From: CAYMYN01 sp964394665
GTDB taxonomy: Bacteria; Planctomycetota; UBA1135; GCA-002686595
Length of the DNA: 64,000 bases
Direction of reading: 5' to 3'
Assembly (NCBI GenBank): GCA_964394665.1
Contig: CAYMYN010000016.1
Coordinates: forward strand, 1 to 64,000
Positions 25,091 through 33,942 of this stretch are shown piece after piece; within the stretch, counting starts at the first letter, position 1; every line of letters starts with the position of its first letter. The notes under the pieces are model-generated. The model saw nothing but the letters and a program-made list of their open reading frames with translations, ran no database searches and was not told where the DNA came from. Made by a program: the position numbers and the translations under genes.

Positions 25091-27584
25091 ATGAAGCGTC
25101 CCCGTTCCCCGCTGGCGGCGCGCGCCCTGCGCGGCGCCGCGCTCTCTGTACTGGCCCTGGCCTGCGTCGCGGCCTCGCCAGCCCAAGACCGGGCGCCGCG
25201 CGCGCCCGAGGGCGACGCGCCCTTCGAGCTCGTGCGCCTGATGGCCGATCCGGAGTGGATCGCGCGCTCGCCCCAGGACCCCTGGTGGTCGCCGGACGGC
25301 GACGCGATCTACTTCTGGCGCGACCAGGAGGGTCGGCGCGGCGAACGCGAGCTGGTGCGCATCGACCTCGCCGAAGGCACCGAGGAGGTGCTGGGCGACG
25401 CGCAACGCAGCGCGGCCGGCACGGGCGGCGGCGAGTGGGACCGCGCGCGGCGCCGGTGGTTGTTCACGCGCTCGGGGGACGTGTTCCTGCGCGAGCCCGA
25501 GACGGGGAGCGAACGCCAGCTCACGCGCACCCGCGCGCGCGAGTCCGACCCCTCGTGGCTGGTGGACGGCGAGCGCGTCGCGTTCCAGCGCGAGGGCGCG
25601 TGGTTCGCGCGGCACCTGGCGGACGGGCTCGAGGAGGAGCTCGCGGCCCTGCTCACGGCGGACGACCCCGACCTCGAGCGCGAGAAGAAGGAGCGCGAGC
25701 GCAACTTCCTCGAGCTCCAGCAAGAGCGGCTGTTCGACGTCGTGCGCGAGCGACGCGCGCGGCGCGAGGCGCGGCGCGAGAGCGAGCGACGCCTGGAGGC
25801 CGCCGACCCCTCCCGCGCGCCGCGGCCCTGGTACCTGGGCAAGGACCGGCGCGTGCTCGAGCAACGCCTCGCGCCCGACGGCGCCGCCCTGGCCGTGCGC
25901 CTGGGCCGCGGGCGTGAGGAGAGCGGCAAGCGCGACGCGCTGGTGGAGTGGATCAGCGATTCGGGGCTGAACGAGGCGCGCGACGCGCGCGCCAACGTCG
26001 GCCGCGACGCGCGGAACCCCGAGACCCTGATCGTGCTCGACCTCGCAGGACGCACGCGCATCGAGGTCGACCTCTCGAGCCTCCCGGGGCTCGCGAGCCC
26101 GGCGGCGACGAAGAGCGCCGCGGACGATCGACCCGCGACCGACCCCGAGCGGCCGGCGGCCCCCGAGCTCGCTTTCTCGCGCCTCGTGTGGTCCCCGGAC
26201 GGCGCGCGCCTGGCGCTCTCGGCGCGTTCCCTCGACAACCACCAGCGCTGGATCCTCGCGCTCGAGGGGCGCGGCCGCGAGCTGCGGGTCGTGCACCACC
26301 TGGTCGACGACGCCTGGATCAACGGCCGTTTCTCGGAGCTGGGCTGGTTGCCCGACGGCTCGGGCCTGTGGTTCCTCTCCGAGGAGAGCGGCTGGTCGCA
26401 GCTCCACCTGTGGGAGGTCGGGACCGGCGCGCCGCGGGCCCTGACCGAGGGGGCGACCTACTTCCACACCCCCGCCGTNNNNNNNNNNCGCGGGCGAGGG
26501 CGAGGTCGACCGGGTCGAGGTCGATCCCGCGGGCCGCTGGCTGTTCTACCGCTCGAACCTCGACGATCCCGGCGTGCAGGAGGTCTGGCGCGTCGCGCCG
26601 CGCGGCGGTGCGCCCGAACGCGTCAGCGAGCACGGCGGGCAGCTCACCTTCGCGCTCGCGCCGGACGGGGAACGCCTGCTGCTCTTGGCCTCGCGCGCGC
26701 TCGAGCCGCCCGACCTGTTCGTGCAGGGCATCGAGCCGGGGAGCAGCGCGCGGCGCCTCTCGCGCTCGGTGAGCGCAGAGTTCGAGGCCCTGCCCTGGGT
26801 GCTGCCCGAGCGCGTGGCCGTGCCCACGCGCCACGGCCGCCCGGCCCAGGCTCGGCTCTTCGTGCCGCCGCCGGACTCCCTGCCCCCCGCGGGGAAACGC
26901 GCCGCGGTGCTCTTCGTGCACGGCGCCGGGTACCTGCAGAGCGCCCACGCGGGCTGGCCGCGGTATCTGCGCGAGACGCTCTTCCACACCCTGCTCGCGC
27001 GTCGCGGCGCGCTCGTGCTCGACCTCGACTACCGTGCCTCCGCGGGCTACGGCCGCGATTGGCGCACCGCGATCCGCCTCGAGGTCGGCCGGCCCGAGCT
27101 CGACGACCTCGAGGACGGCGTCGCCTGGCTCGTGCGCGAGCACGGCGTCGATCCCGCGCGCGTCGGCGTGTACGGCGGCAGCTACGGTGGCTTCCTCGTG
27201 CTCCAGGCGCTCTTCACGCGCCCGGCGCTCTTCGCCTGCGGAGCCGCGCTGCGCCCGGTCACCGACTGGGCGCACTACAACCACGGCTACACCGTGAACC
27301 TGCTCGGCGTGCCCGAGGAGCAGGGAGAGGCCTACGCGCGGAGCTCGCCGATCGAGCACGCCGCGGGGCTCGCCGCGCCGCTCCTCATCTGCCACGGCCT
27401 GGTCGACGACAACGTGCTGGCCAAGGACTCGGTGCGCCTCGTGCAGCGCCTGATCGAGCTCGGCAAGGACGGCTGGGAGCTGGCGCTCTACCCGGCCGAG
27501 AACCACGGCTTCGTCGAACCCTCGAGCTGGCTCGACCAGTACCGCCGCGTGTTGCGCCTGTTCGAGCGCCACCTCGGGCTCTGA
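25091..27584 (+). CDS. S9-family prolyl oligopeptidase / dipeptidyl peptidase, interrupted by assembly gap
   Basis: An exported serine peptidase of about 830 residues, split by the N run at 26479-26488. The N-terminus has a signal peptide (ALSVLALACVAASPAQ). The first 560 or so residues form a beta-propeller with TolB/DPP-IV phrases (WSPDGDAIYFW, WSPDGARLALS). The catalytic alpha/beta-hydrolase has the nucleophile Ser (codon 27180-27182) in VYGGSYGGF, Asp at 27405-27410 in GLVDDN and His at 27504-27506 in ENHGFV. It should cleave peptides after proline or small residues in the envelope. The frames before and after the N run differ by one base, as at the other gap, so the gene is probably intact. 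Confidence 0.88.
26479..26488. other. Assembly gap (10 N) inside the S9 peptidase gene
   Basis: Ten N bases lie between TYFHTPA and GEGEVDRVEVD of one beta-propeller. Start 25091 and stop 27584 are out of frame by one base across it, which a gap whose length is a multiple of three would correct. Confidence 0.95.
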
Positions 27585-27596
27585 CCCCGCGCGGGG
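27585..27596. terminator. 12-bp palindrome between convergent stop codons
   Basis: A perfect CCCCGC/GCGGGG palindrome sits directly between the TGA of the S9 peptidase gene and the TGA of the opposing ABC ATPase gene. It could act as a terminator for both, though there is no T-tract. Confidence 0.35.
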
Positions 27597-27597
27597 C

Positions 27598-28338
27598 TCA
27601 CTCGATGGCGGCGCGCACCCGCTCGGCGAGCTCGTCGGGCGTGCCGACGGCGCCCAGGCGCCCGCCCTCGAGCAGCGCGATTCGGTCGGAGAACCGCTCC
27701 GCTTCCCGCGGCTCGTGCGTGACGTGCAGCACGGCCGCGCCGGCGGCGCGGGCCTGGCGCACGATGAGCTCGCCCAACTCGCGCCGACCGCGCGGATCGA
27801 GGTGCGTCAGCGGCTCGTCGAGCAGCAACAGCCGCGAGCCCCCCACCAACGCGCGGGCCAGGGCCACGCGCTGGGCCTGGCCGCCGGAGATCTGCGCCGG
27901 CCGCCGGCCGGCGAGGTCGAGGATGCCGAGCTCGTCGAGCAGCGCCCGCGCGCGTTCACGGCGCTCCGCCCTCGCGACCCCGCGCCAGACGAGGACCTGC
28001 ACGAGGTGACGCTCCACGGAGAGGTGCGGCCAGAGCGCGGGGTGTTGGGCCAGCATGCCGATGCGCCGCGCCTCGGGCGGGACGAGCAGGTGCCCCTGCG
28101 CGCTCCAGGTCTGCTCGCCGAAGGCCACGCGGCCCGCGCTCGGCGAGAGGAGCCCGGCGACGGCGCGCAGCAACGTGCTCTTGCCCGTGCCGCTGCGACC
28201 GAGCACGGCCACGTGTTCCCCGGGCTCGAGCGCGAGGTCGACGGCCTCCAGCACCACCCTCCCGCCCAGGCGCACGCCCAGACCCTCCACGATCAAGCTG
28301 GGGGCCGTCGACTCGGGGTTCGTGGGGGCGTCGGGCAT
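27598..28338 (-). CDS. ABC transporter ATP-binding protein (Fe3+/thiamine-type)
   Basis: A 246-residue ATPase with Walker A GRSGTGKST, Q-loop MLAQHPALWPHLSVERH, signature ISGGQAQRVALARAL, Walker B LLLLDEPLTHLD and H-loop HVTHE. The Q-loop region and size match the PotA/FbpC group that serves iron, thiamine, sulfate or molybdate importers. The start overlaps the permease stop as TGATG. It powers the import through the permease encoded just upstream. No substrate-binding protein is adjacent, so the substrate cannot be named. Confidence 0.9.
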   Translation of the reverse strand: MPDAPTNPESTAPSLIVEGLGVRLGGRVVLEAVDLALEPGEHVAVLGRSGTGKSTLLRAVAGLLSPSAGRVAFGEQTWSAQGHLLVPPEARRIGMLAQHPALWPHLSVERHLVQVLVWRGVARAERRERARALLDELGILDLAGRRPAQISGGQAQRVALARALVGGSRLLLLDEPLTHLDPRGRRELGELIVRQARAAGAAVLHVTHEPREAERFSDRIALLEGGRLGAVGTPDELAERVRAAIE

Positions 28339-29912
28339 CACGAGAGGCGCAGGCTCCTGCGCGTGAGGGCCAGAAAGAGCACCAGGGGCGCCGCCGTCAC
28401 CGCCGCGAGCACGAGCGCCAGGGCGGCCACGTCCTCCTGACGCGCGAAGACCACGTTCGAGTAGAGGTGGAAGGTGAGCGAGCGTTGCGCGGCGCGCAGC
28501 ATGATGAGCGCGTCGAGCTCGCGCAGGGTGAAGGCGAACGACAGGCACCAGGCGGCGAGCAGGGCCCGGCTCGCCAGGGGCAACAACACCGCGCGGTCGC
28601 TCTCTGGCCTCCGTGCTCCCCCCAGGCGCGCCGCGTCCTCCAGGCGGCCGTCGATGCGCTCGAGCGCGCCGCACACCGGCAGGTAGGCGATCGCCAGGTA
28701 ACGCCCGACCACCGCCAGCAGCAGGACGGCCGTACCCTGGTAGATCCACTCGCTCGGGCCGTGGTTCCACTGCCGCACCAGGCCGATGCCGAAGGAGAGC
28801 GCTGGCACCGCGAGCGGCAGGAAGATCAGCAGGTCGAGCGACCCGGGTCGGCGCATCCGACGGGCGAGCAGGGCCAGGGGCGCCGCCAGCAGCACCATGG
28901 CCGTGGCCGCGCCCGCGGCCAGCAGGACGCTGAAGCCGATGCGCTCGCCGGCCGAGTCGAGCGCGCGGCGCAGCACGCCGAAGGATCCCGCCTGGAGGGC
29001 CAGCGCGGCGAAGGGCAGGATCGCGCCGCTCCCCACCGCGGCCGCGGTGAGCGCCGTCAGCGGCCAGCGCCAACGGCCCAGGGGCACGGGCTCGGCGGCG
29101 ACGAAGCGCATGCCCACCGACCAACCCAGGCGCCTGCGGGCCCACAGGGCGAGGGCCAGGGCGGCGCCCGCGACGACCAGGCCCGGCACGGCCGCCGCCG
29201 CGGCCGCGGACCGACGCCCGCCGACGTGGTGGGCGTAGAGGGAGTCGGCGTAGACCACGGTCTTGGGCCCCACGCTGGTCAAGAAGTCCGCCACCGCGAA
29301 GTCGGAGAGCAGGAGCGCCAGCACCAGGGCCGCTCCGACGAGCACCGCGGGCAAGGCCCCGCGCACCTCTGCGGCGACCAGGGCCCGCCGTCCCCCGAGC
29401 AGGAGATGGGTCTCGGCCTGGTCGCGGCTGACCTGCTCGAAGGCGCGCAGCGCCATCAGGGTGCACAGCGGGCCGAGGCTCAGCACGTAGACCAGGACCA
29501 GGGCCGGCGTGCCGCTGAGGTCCAGCACGTGGAACCAGGCCAGGACGTGGACGAGGGGCGGCAGGAAGAGCGGCAGGGGCAGCAGCGCGCTCCACACCCT
29601 GCGCCCGAAGAGGTCGCTGCGCACGAGCAACCAGCCCTGGAGCAGCCCCAGGACGATCGAGACCCCGAGCACCGCCGCGCCGATGCCCAGGGTTCGAGCC
29701 AGGCGCTCGTAGAGCAGCGGATCGCGCAGCGCGGCCCAGGCGTCGCGCGGGTCGAGGCGGGCCTCGGCGAGGGCCAGGAAGGCCGGCAGGGCCCCCAGGG
29801 CGAGCAGGGAACCGACCAGCAGCGCCCGCGCCGCGTGCGCGCGCAGCCCCGATCGCTCGCCGCCCGCGTTCAACCGGCCCCTCCCCGTACTCCGCCCCGA
29901 GCCCCGGGGCAT
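28338..29912 (-). CDS. ABC transporter permease, fused two-module type
   Basis: A 524-residue polytopic membrane protein with about 12 transmembrane segments in two halves. Each half carries an inner-membrane coupling loop of the BPD type (EVRGALPAVLVGAAL in the first, EDAARLGGARRPESDRAVLLP in the second). The fused arrangement matches FbpB or ThiP permeases of Fe3+ or thiamine importers. ATG 29912 is chosen over the frame's far end at 30071, which is arginine-glycine filler. It forms a transport pair with the ATPase downstream (overlap TGATG). There is no periplasmic binding-protein gene nearby. Confidence 0.85.
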   Translation of the reverse strand: MPRGSGRSTGRGRLNAGGERSGLRAHAARALLVGSLLALGALPAFLALAEARLDPRDAWAALRDPLLYERLARTLGIGAAVLGVSIVLGLLQGWLLVRSDLFGRRVWSALLPLPLFLPPLVHVLAWFHVLDLSGTPALVLVYVLSLGPLCTLMALRAFEQVSRDQAETHLLLGGRRALVAAEVRGALPAVLVGAALVLALLLSDFAVADFLTSVGPKTVVYADSLYAHHVGGRRSAAAAAAVPGLVVAGAALALALWARRRLGWSVGMRFVAAEPVPLGRWRWPLTALTAAAVGSGAILPFAALALQAGSFGVLRRALDSAGERIGFSVLLAAGAATAMVLLAAPLALLARRMRRPGSLDLLIFLPLAVPALSFGIGLVRQWNHGPSEWIYQGTAVLLLAVVGRYLAIAYLPVCGALERIDGRLEDAARLGGARRPESDRAVLLPLASRALLAAWCLSFAFTLRELDALIMLRAAQRSLTFHLYSNVVFARQEDVAALALVLAAVTAAPLVLFLALTRRSLRLS

Positions 29913-30077
29913 CCGCGCCCGTGTTCGAGCGTCGAACCGCCGGCGCGGAGCCCGCGCGCGACCTCGGGCGGGGCGGTTCCCATCGCCCCGGGAGTGTGGC
30001 AGATCCCCCCCGCCGGGACCAGGCGCCGACGACCCGCCCGCGGGCCCCGCGCATCGAAGGGGGGACCCCAAAAGGGA

Positions 30078-30112
30078 GCCGGCCGCGGAGTCGCTTGGAC
30101 TCCGCGGCCGGC
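30078..30112 (-). terminator. Hairpin terminator of the triple-repeat exported protein gene
   Basis: A perfect 15-bp stem (30078-30092 with 30098-30112) and a five-base loop. On the minus strand it is followed by CTCCCTTTTGG, giving a short T run. It lies 48 bases beyond the stop of the gene at 30161, so it fits an intrinsic terminator for that gene. Confidence 0.7.
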
Positions 30113-30160
30113 GTGTTCAGGCACCGACGCCCGCCGCAGCGGACGCCGGTGACCCATGCA

Positions 30161-32596
30161 TCACGGGGCCCAGGTGATCTCGAGGCCGTTGGTGAAGTTG
30201 AAGCCGCTGCCGCAGGGGCCCGCGGTGTCGCGGAACCAGAGCTGGTAGCGCTTCGTCTGGCCGGCGCTGACGCCGCCGATGGCGCCGATGTTCACGGTGG
30301 TGAACGAGGAGCCCGTCATGCCCGAGTTGCGGACCTGCAGGCGGACCACGCCACCGCCCGCGCAGCGCAGGCCGTCACCGAAGACGACGCCGTTGCCGCC
30401 GCCGGTGGCGTTGTTGCCCTGCAGGTAGAGGCCGGCCTGGCCGGTCTGCAGGGTCGAGCCCGCGAGGACGAGGTCGGCCGCGGAGATCGACGGCGAGCCG
30501 CTGGCGACGAGCTTGCCGCCGCCGGCACCCGCGCTGTTGGCGCAACCGGAGACGCCGTTGGATCCGTCGTTCTGGTTGCCGCAGGGGCAGAGCGTGCCGC
30601 TGCCGTCGCCGTTGCAGAACGCGGTGCCGACGCCGGAGCCCGTGTTGCAGTTCGGGCCGACCGCGCGGAGCATCCAGCGGCCCGGCAGGCCGATGCTGTC
30701 CATGAGGAGCGGCGGCACGTCGTTGTTGAGGGTGTTGGTGAGGTCGGCGTTGCCGGTCGTGTCACCGTAGACCCAGACGGCCTGGCCGCCCGGGAGGGTC
30801 TGGTCGAGACCGCCGGGGAACTCGCCCGAGAAGTGGTTGTCGAACATCACGCCGATGAAGAACACACCGCTGACGGGCACGCTCGGGATGGCGAAGACCT
30901 GGAACACGTCCGAGTCGATGCTCAACCCAGACGCGATCGCGGGCTGCGTGTAGAGCAGGACCGCGTCGGAGGGATCGAAGTCGTTGGTCGGGTCGTCCCA
31001 GATGGCGACCACGATGTTGCCGCCCGAGTAACCGCCGGGGAAGGCCGGCGTGCCGTAGGCGGCCTCGATCTGGGTGATGACGTCCGAGCCGCCGCCGGCG
31101 GTGAACCCGTGCATCATGACCATGTCGCCGCCGGCCGTCAGACCGACCGAGTTGTTGCTCGTGCCCAGGTCCAGCGTGTAGCAGTCGGGGGGCGTGATGA
31201 TCGTGATGTCGAACCCGCCCGAGCCGCCGGTGGCGCCGGGGAAGGTGCCGAGCTGGACCGTGTAGGTCGAGCCGCTCGTCACGTCCCAAGCCACCGAGGT
31301 CTGGAAGCCGCAGGCGTCGTCGTTGCAGGCGATCGAGCTACCCGAGGTCGGGCAGCCGGTGCCGGCGTAGACGGCGGCCTTGGTGTCGACCGTGGTCAGG
31401 CCGCAGGTGCTGAGCAGGGCCAGACCCGTGGCGTCGGCGGTCCAGGAGTACCACAGGTCGTTGTCGATCGTGGTGCTGCCGAAGAAGTAGCACAGACCCT
31501 CGGCCTGGCCCTCGGCGCCCGTCGTGGCGACGGTGCTGTCGAAGGCGAAGGTGCCCTGGCCGGCGATGGCCGTCGGGGTGGCGCAGCCGTCGTTGGTCGG
31601 CGGGTTGGTGACGAGCAGCTCGAAGTTGCTGTTGCCGCCGCCGGCGCCCGGGAACACGCCCACCTGGAGGGTGTAGGTGTTGCCGGCCGTGACCGGGAAG
31701 TTGATCGAGGACTGGAAGCCGCAGGCGTCGTCGTTGCACGCCAGGGCGGTGCCGTTGGCCGGGCAACCGGCGCCGGGGTAGGCGGCGATCTTGGTGTCGA
31801 CCGTCGTGCCGCAGGTGCGCATGATCGCGGTGCCGGTGGCCGACGGGGTCCAGGTGAACCACACGTCGCGCTGCATGTCGGTCGAGCCGAACTCGTAGCA
31901 CAGGCCCTCGACCTGACCCTGGGCGCTGGTGGTGGCCAGCGTGTTGTCGTAGGCGAAGAATCCCTCGCCCGCGATGACGGTCGGCGTGGCGCACTCGTCG
32001 TTGCTCGCCGCGGAACCGACGGTCATGGACACGCTACCGGTGCCGGCCGTGGCACCCGGGAAGGTGCCGACCTGGATCATGTAGGTGTTGCCGGAGGTGG
32101 CCGCGAACTGGATCGAGCTCTGCAGGCCGCAGGCGTCGTCGTTGCAGGCGATCGCGGTGCCGTCCACCGGGCAGGCCGCGCCGTTGTAGGCGGCGATCTT
32201 GGTGTCGACCGTGGTCAGGCCGCAGGTGGTGACGATCGCGGTGCCGCTCGAGGTGGGCGTCCAGGCGAACCAGACGTCGGTGGTCACGCCGAGCTGGCCG
32301 AAGAAGTAGCACAGGAACTCGTTCTGGCCCTGCGCGCCCGTCGTGGCCGTCGTGAGGTCGAACGGCACGGTCGCGTCGCCGCCGACCGCCTGGGCCGTGG
32401 CGCAGTCGTCGCTGCCGCCCGGGCCGAGCAGGGACATGCTGCCGCCGGGGTTGGTCGTCCCCGGCGAGGTCATCTTCACGCCCGGGGTGCGGACGCTGGG
32501 AGCCTTGCCGGGCTGTTGGGTGCTGGTGGTGAATTGCGCGCTGGCGCTACCGGCGAGCAGGCCGGCGCAGGTCAGCGCGGTGAGGAGGACTCGCAT
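30161..32596 (-). CDS. Exported protein with three tandem jelly-roll-like repeats and planctomycete C-terminal domain
   Basis: An 811-residue protein with a clear signal peptide (LLTALTCAGLLAGSASAQ) and AAGGA-type ribosome-binding site (AAGGA). Three repeats of about 133 residues (63-195, 199-330, 335-469) each have a DDCATA/NDECATP/NDGCATP head, an LCYFFG or LCYEFG segment, a DVWFAWTP or DLWYSWTA strand and the motif ACNDDACG. They resemble bacterial pre-peptidase C-terminal (PPC) beta domains. A middle beta region (about 470-640) follows. The C-terminal third has a cysteine-rich CPCGNQND...GCANS motif found in many planctomycete exported proteins. It is probably secreted or surface-attached; function unknown. 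It is expressed from its own promoter region downstream of tRNA-Pro. Confidence 0.85.
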   Translation of the reverse strand: MRVLLTALTCAGLLAGSASAQFTTSTQQPGKAPSVRTPGVKMTSPGTTNPGGSMSLLGPGGSDDCATAQAVGGDATVPFDLTTATTGAQGQNEFLCYFFGQLGVTTDVWFAWTPTSSGTAIVTTCGLTTVDTKIAAYNGAACPVDGTAIACNDDACGLQSSIQFAATSGNTYMIQVGTFPGATAGTGSVSMTVGSAASNDECATPTVIAGEGFFAYDNTLATTSAQGQVEGLCYEFGSTDMQRDVWFTWTPSATGTAIMRTCGTTVDTKIAAYPGAGCPANGTALACNDDACGFQSSINFPVTAGNTYTLQVGVFPGAGGGNSNFELLVTNPPTNDGCATPTAIAGQGTFAFDSTVATTGAEGQAEGLCYFFGSTTIDNDLWYSWTADATGLALLSTCGLTTVDTKAAVYAGTGCPTSGSSIACNDDACGFQTSVAWDVTSGSTYTVQLGTFPGATGGSGGFDITIITPPDCYTLDLGTSNNSVGLTAGGDMVMMHGFTAGGGSDVITQIEAAYGTPAFPGGYSGGNIVVAIWDDPTNDFDPSDAVLLYTQPAIASGLSIDSDVFQVFAIPSVPVSGVFFIGVMFDNHFSGEFPGGLDQTLPGGQAVWVYGDTTGNADLTNTLNNDVPPLLMDSIGLPGRWMLRAVGPNCNTGSGVGTAFCNGDGSGTLCPCGNQNDGSNGVSGCANSAGAGGGKLVASGSPSISAADLVLAGSTLQTGQAGLYLQGNNATGGGNGVVFGDGLRCAGGGVVRLQVRNSGMTGSSFTTVNIGAIGGVSAGQTKRYQLWFRDTAGPCGSGFNFTNGLEITWAP
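31190..32410 (-). repeat. Three tandem coding repeats of about 400 bp
   Basis: Copies at about 32012-32410, 31607-32002 and 31190-31594 within the exported protein gene. They match best at the ACNDDACG block and at the C(A/T)xP head, and each encodes about 133 residues. They are diverged rather than identical, so they look like old domain duplications. Confidence 0.8.
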
Positions 32597-32908
32597 GCTG
32601 GGATTTCCTTGAGGTTGAGAGAGAGGTCAGGGGGGGCTTCCCATTCACTGCGACGGGCACACCCTCCCCCAGGTTCCGCGGTGGCGGGGCCGGGACGGAT
32701 GGCGCGCTCGTCACAGGGAAACCTATCAGCGTTTCCGTCCCAGCGATACGGAGTCCTCCGTAGTCGCCCCCCCTCGGGGGGGTAGGGCGACCCCTCGGAA
32801 CGCCCAGAAGCGCCCCCCGGAAACTTCGTCCAGGACAGAACCTGGACATGCCGGCCGCCCAGCCCGCGCACCCGCGGCGCCTCCGGAAACCCTCCCGGAG
32901 GAGGAGGA
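32597..32908. other. Intergenic region with several hairpins
   Basis: This 312-base gap lies between the exported repeat protein and tRNA-Pro, both on the minus strand. It holds a 7-bp GC hairpin at 32880-32901, a 7-bp hairpin at 32828-32847, a C7/G7 hairpin at 32767-32782 flanked by an outer TCGCCC/GGGCGA pair, and an ACGGAG/CTCCGT palindrome at 32748-32761. The first could terminate the tRNA transcript. The rest could lie in the leader of the downstream gene. I see no gene or convincing promoter boxes. Confidence 0.45.
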
Positions 32909-32986
<78 letters not shown>

Positions 32987-33141
32987 ACCCAGGCGAGGCG
33001 GAGGTTATAGGGCGCGGCCCCTGGGGCGTCAACCGAGGGGCGGCGCCCGTCGGCCCGCGCGGCCCCTACGGGACCGCACGCTGACCCGGCCCCGCCAGGC
33101 TTCGCTTGTGGGGGCCCTCCGCGGGCCCGAGAATCGCCGCC

Positions 33142-33477
33142 GTGGTGCAGGTGGCTCGACGGCTGAGGCGGGTGCGGATCGGCGTGCGGCGCAGGCACCG
33201 CACCTGGATGGCCTCGATCTCCCTGGCCACCCTCGGCTGGGGCGTGTGGTGGACGGGCTTCCTGCTCTGGCGCCTGGCCCCCGAGCACGCCCCCCCCGCC
33301 GTCTGGGTCCACGCCCTCTCGGGGGTCCTGGCCGCCGTGGGACTGGTCGCCGCCCTGGTGAGCGTGCGCTCGAACCTCGCCTGGCTGTTGCTCACGGCGC
33401 TCCCCCTGGGCGCGAACCTGAGCCTGCTCTCGATGCCGCTCCTGCTACCCGGCGGTGGGGGGCTGCTGCGACCCTGA
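33142..33477 (+). CDS. Small membrane protein of unknown function
   Basis: About 111 residues with an arginine-rich amphipathic head (ARRLRRVRIGVRRRHR) and three hydrophobic segments (around LATLGWGVWW, ALSGVLAAVGLVAALV and AWLLLTALPLGANLSLLS). Start is uncertain: GTG at 33142 or 33145 or TTG at 33106, none with a strong ribosome-binding site. Its last 33 bases overlap tail-to-tail with the opposing membrane protein gene (ending at 33445). Function unknown. Confidence 0.5.
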   Translation: MVQVARRLRRVRIGVRRRHRTWMASISLATLGWGVWWTGFLLWRLAPEHAPPAVWVHALSGVLAAVGLVAALVSVRSNLAWLLLTALPLGANLSLLSMPLLLPGGGGLLRP

Positions 33478-33942
33478 GGGTCCAGGGTCCCCGGCGGCGG
33501 ACGCGTCGGCGGGCGCGCTCCCTCCGCGGCGCTGCGCCCGATCCTCCAGCGCCGCCTTCGGTTCCGCGAGGAGCACCATGGCCGTCCCGGTGGCCGCGGT
33601 CACGACGGTCAACCCCAGCACGAGGAACGCCAGGACCCGGTGCAGCGCGCGACCGCCCGGCCGGAACCAGAGCCGGATGCCGGAGGCGATCGGCAGGAGG
33701 TAGGCCAGGGTCGTGAGCTTGGCCAGGAAGAGATGGATCGGCGTGATCGCGCCCGCGGACTCGAGGTCGTAGAGCTGCCCGAGCCGTTCGGCGTAGTAGA
33801 TCGTCACCCCCAGCGCCGCGACCGCCGAGACGACCAGCGTCAAGTGCGCGCGGCGGCGATGGGCGAAGCCGGTCCACACCGCGGAGGCGAGCAGGACCAG
33901 CGTGACGACGAGGAAGACGAGGAAGCCGGCCGCCGGGCTCAC
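33445..33942 (-). CDS. Four-helix membrane protein downstream of gpsA
   Basis: A 165-residue protein with four transmembrane segments and a hydrophilic C-terminal tail. The GTG start overlaps the TGA of gpsA by four bases (GTGA), which indicates coupled translation. Membrane helices carry HLFLAKLTTLAYLLP and FRPGGRALHRVLAF, with conserved histidines that could bind heme or metal in b561-like or DUF420-like proteins; that is only a suggestion. It probably belongs to the plsY-gpsA operon. Confidence 0.6.
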   Translation of the reverse strand: MSPAAGFLVFLVVTLVLLASAVWTGFAHRRRAHLTLVVSAVAALGVTIYYAERLGQLYDLESAGAITPIHLFLAKLTTLAYLLPIASGIRLWFRPGGRALHRVLAFLVLGLTVVTAATGTAMVLLAEPKAALEDRAQRRGGSAPADASAAGDPGPSGSQQPPTAG

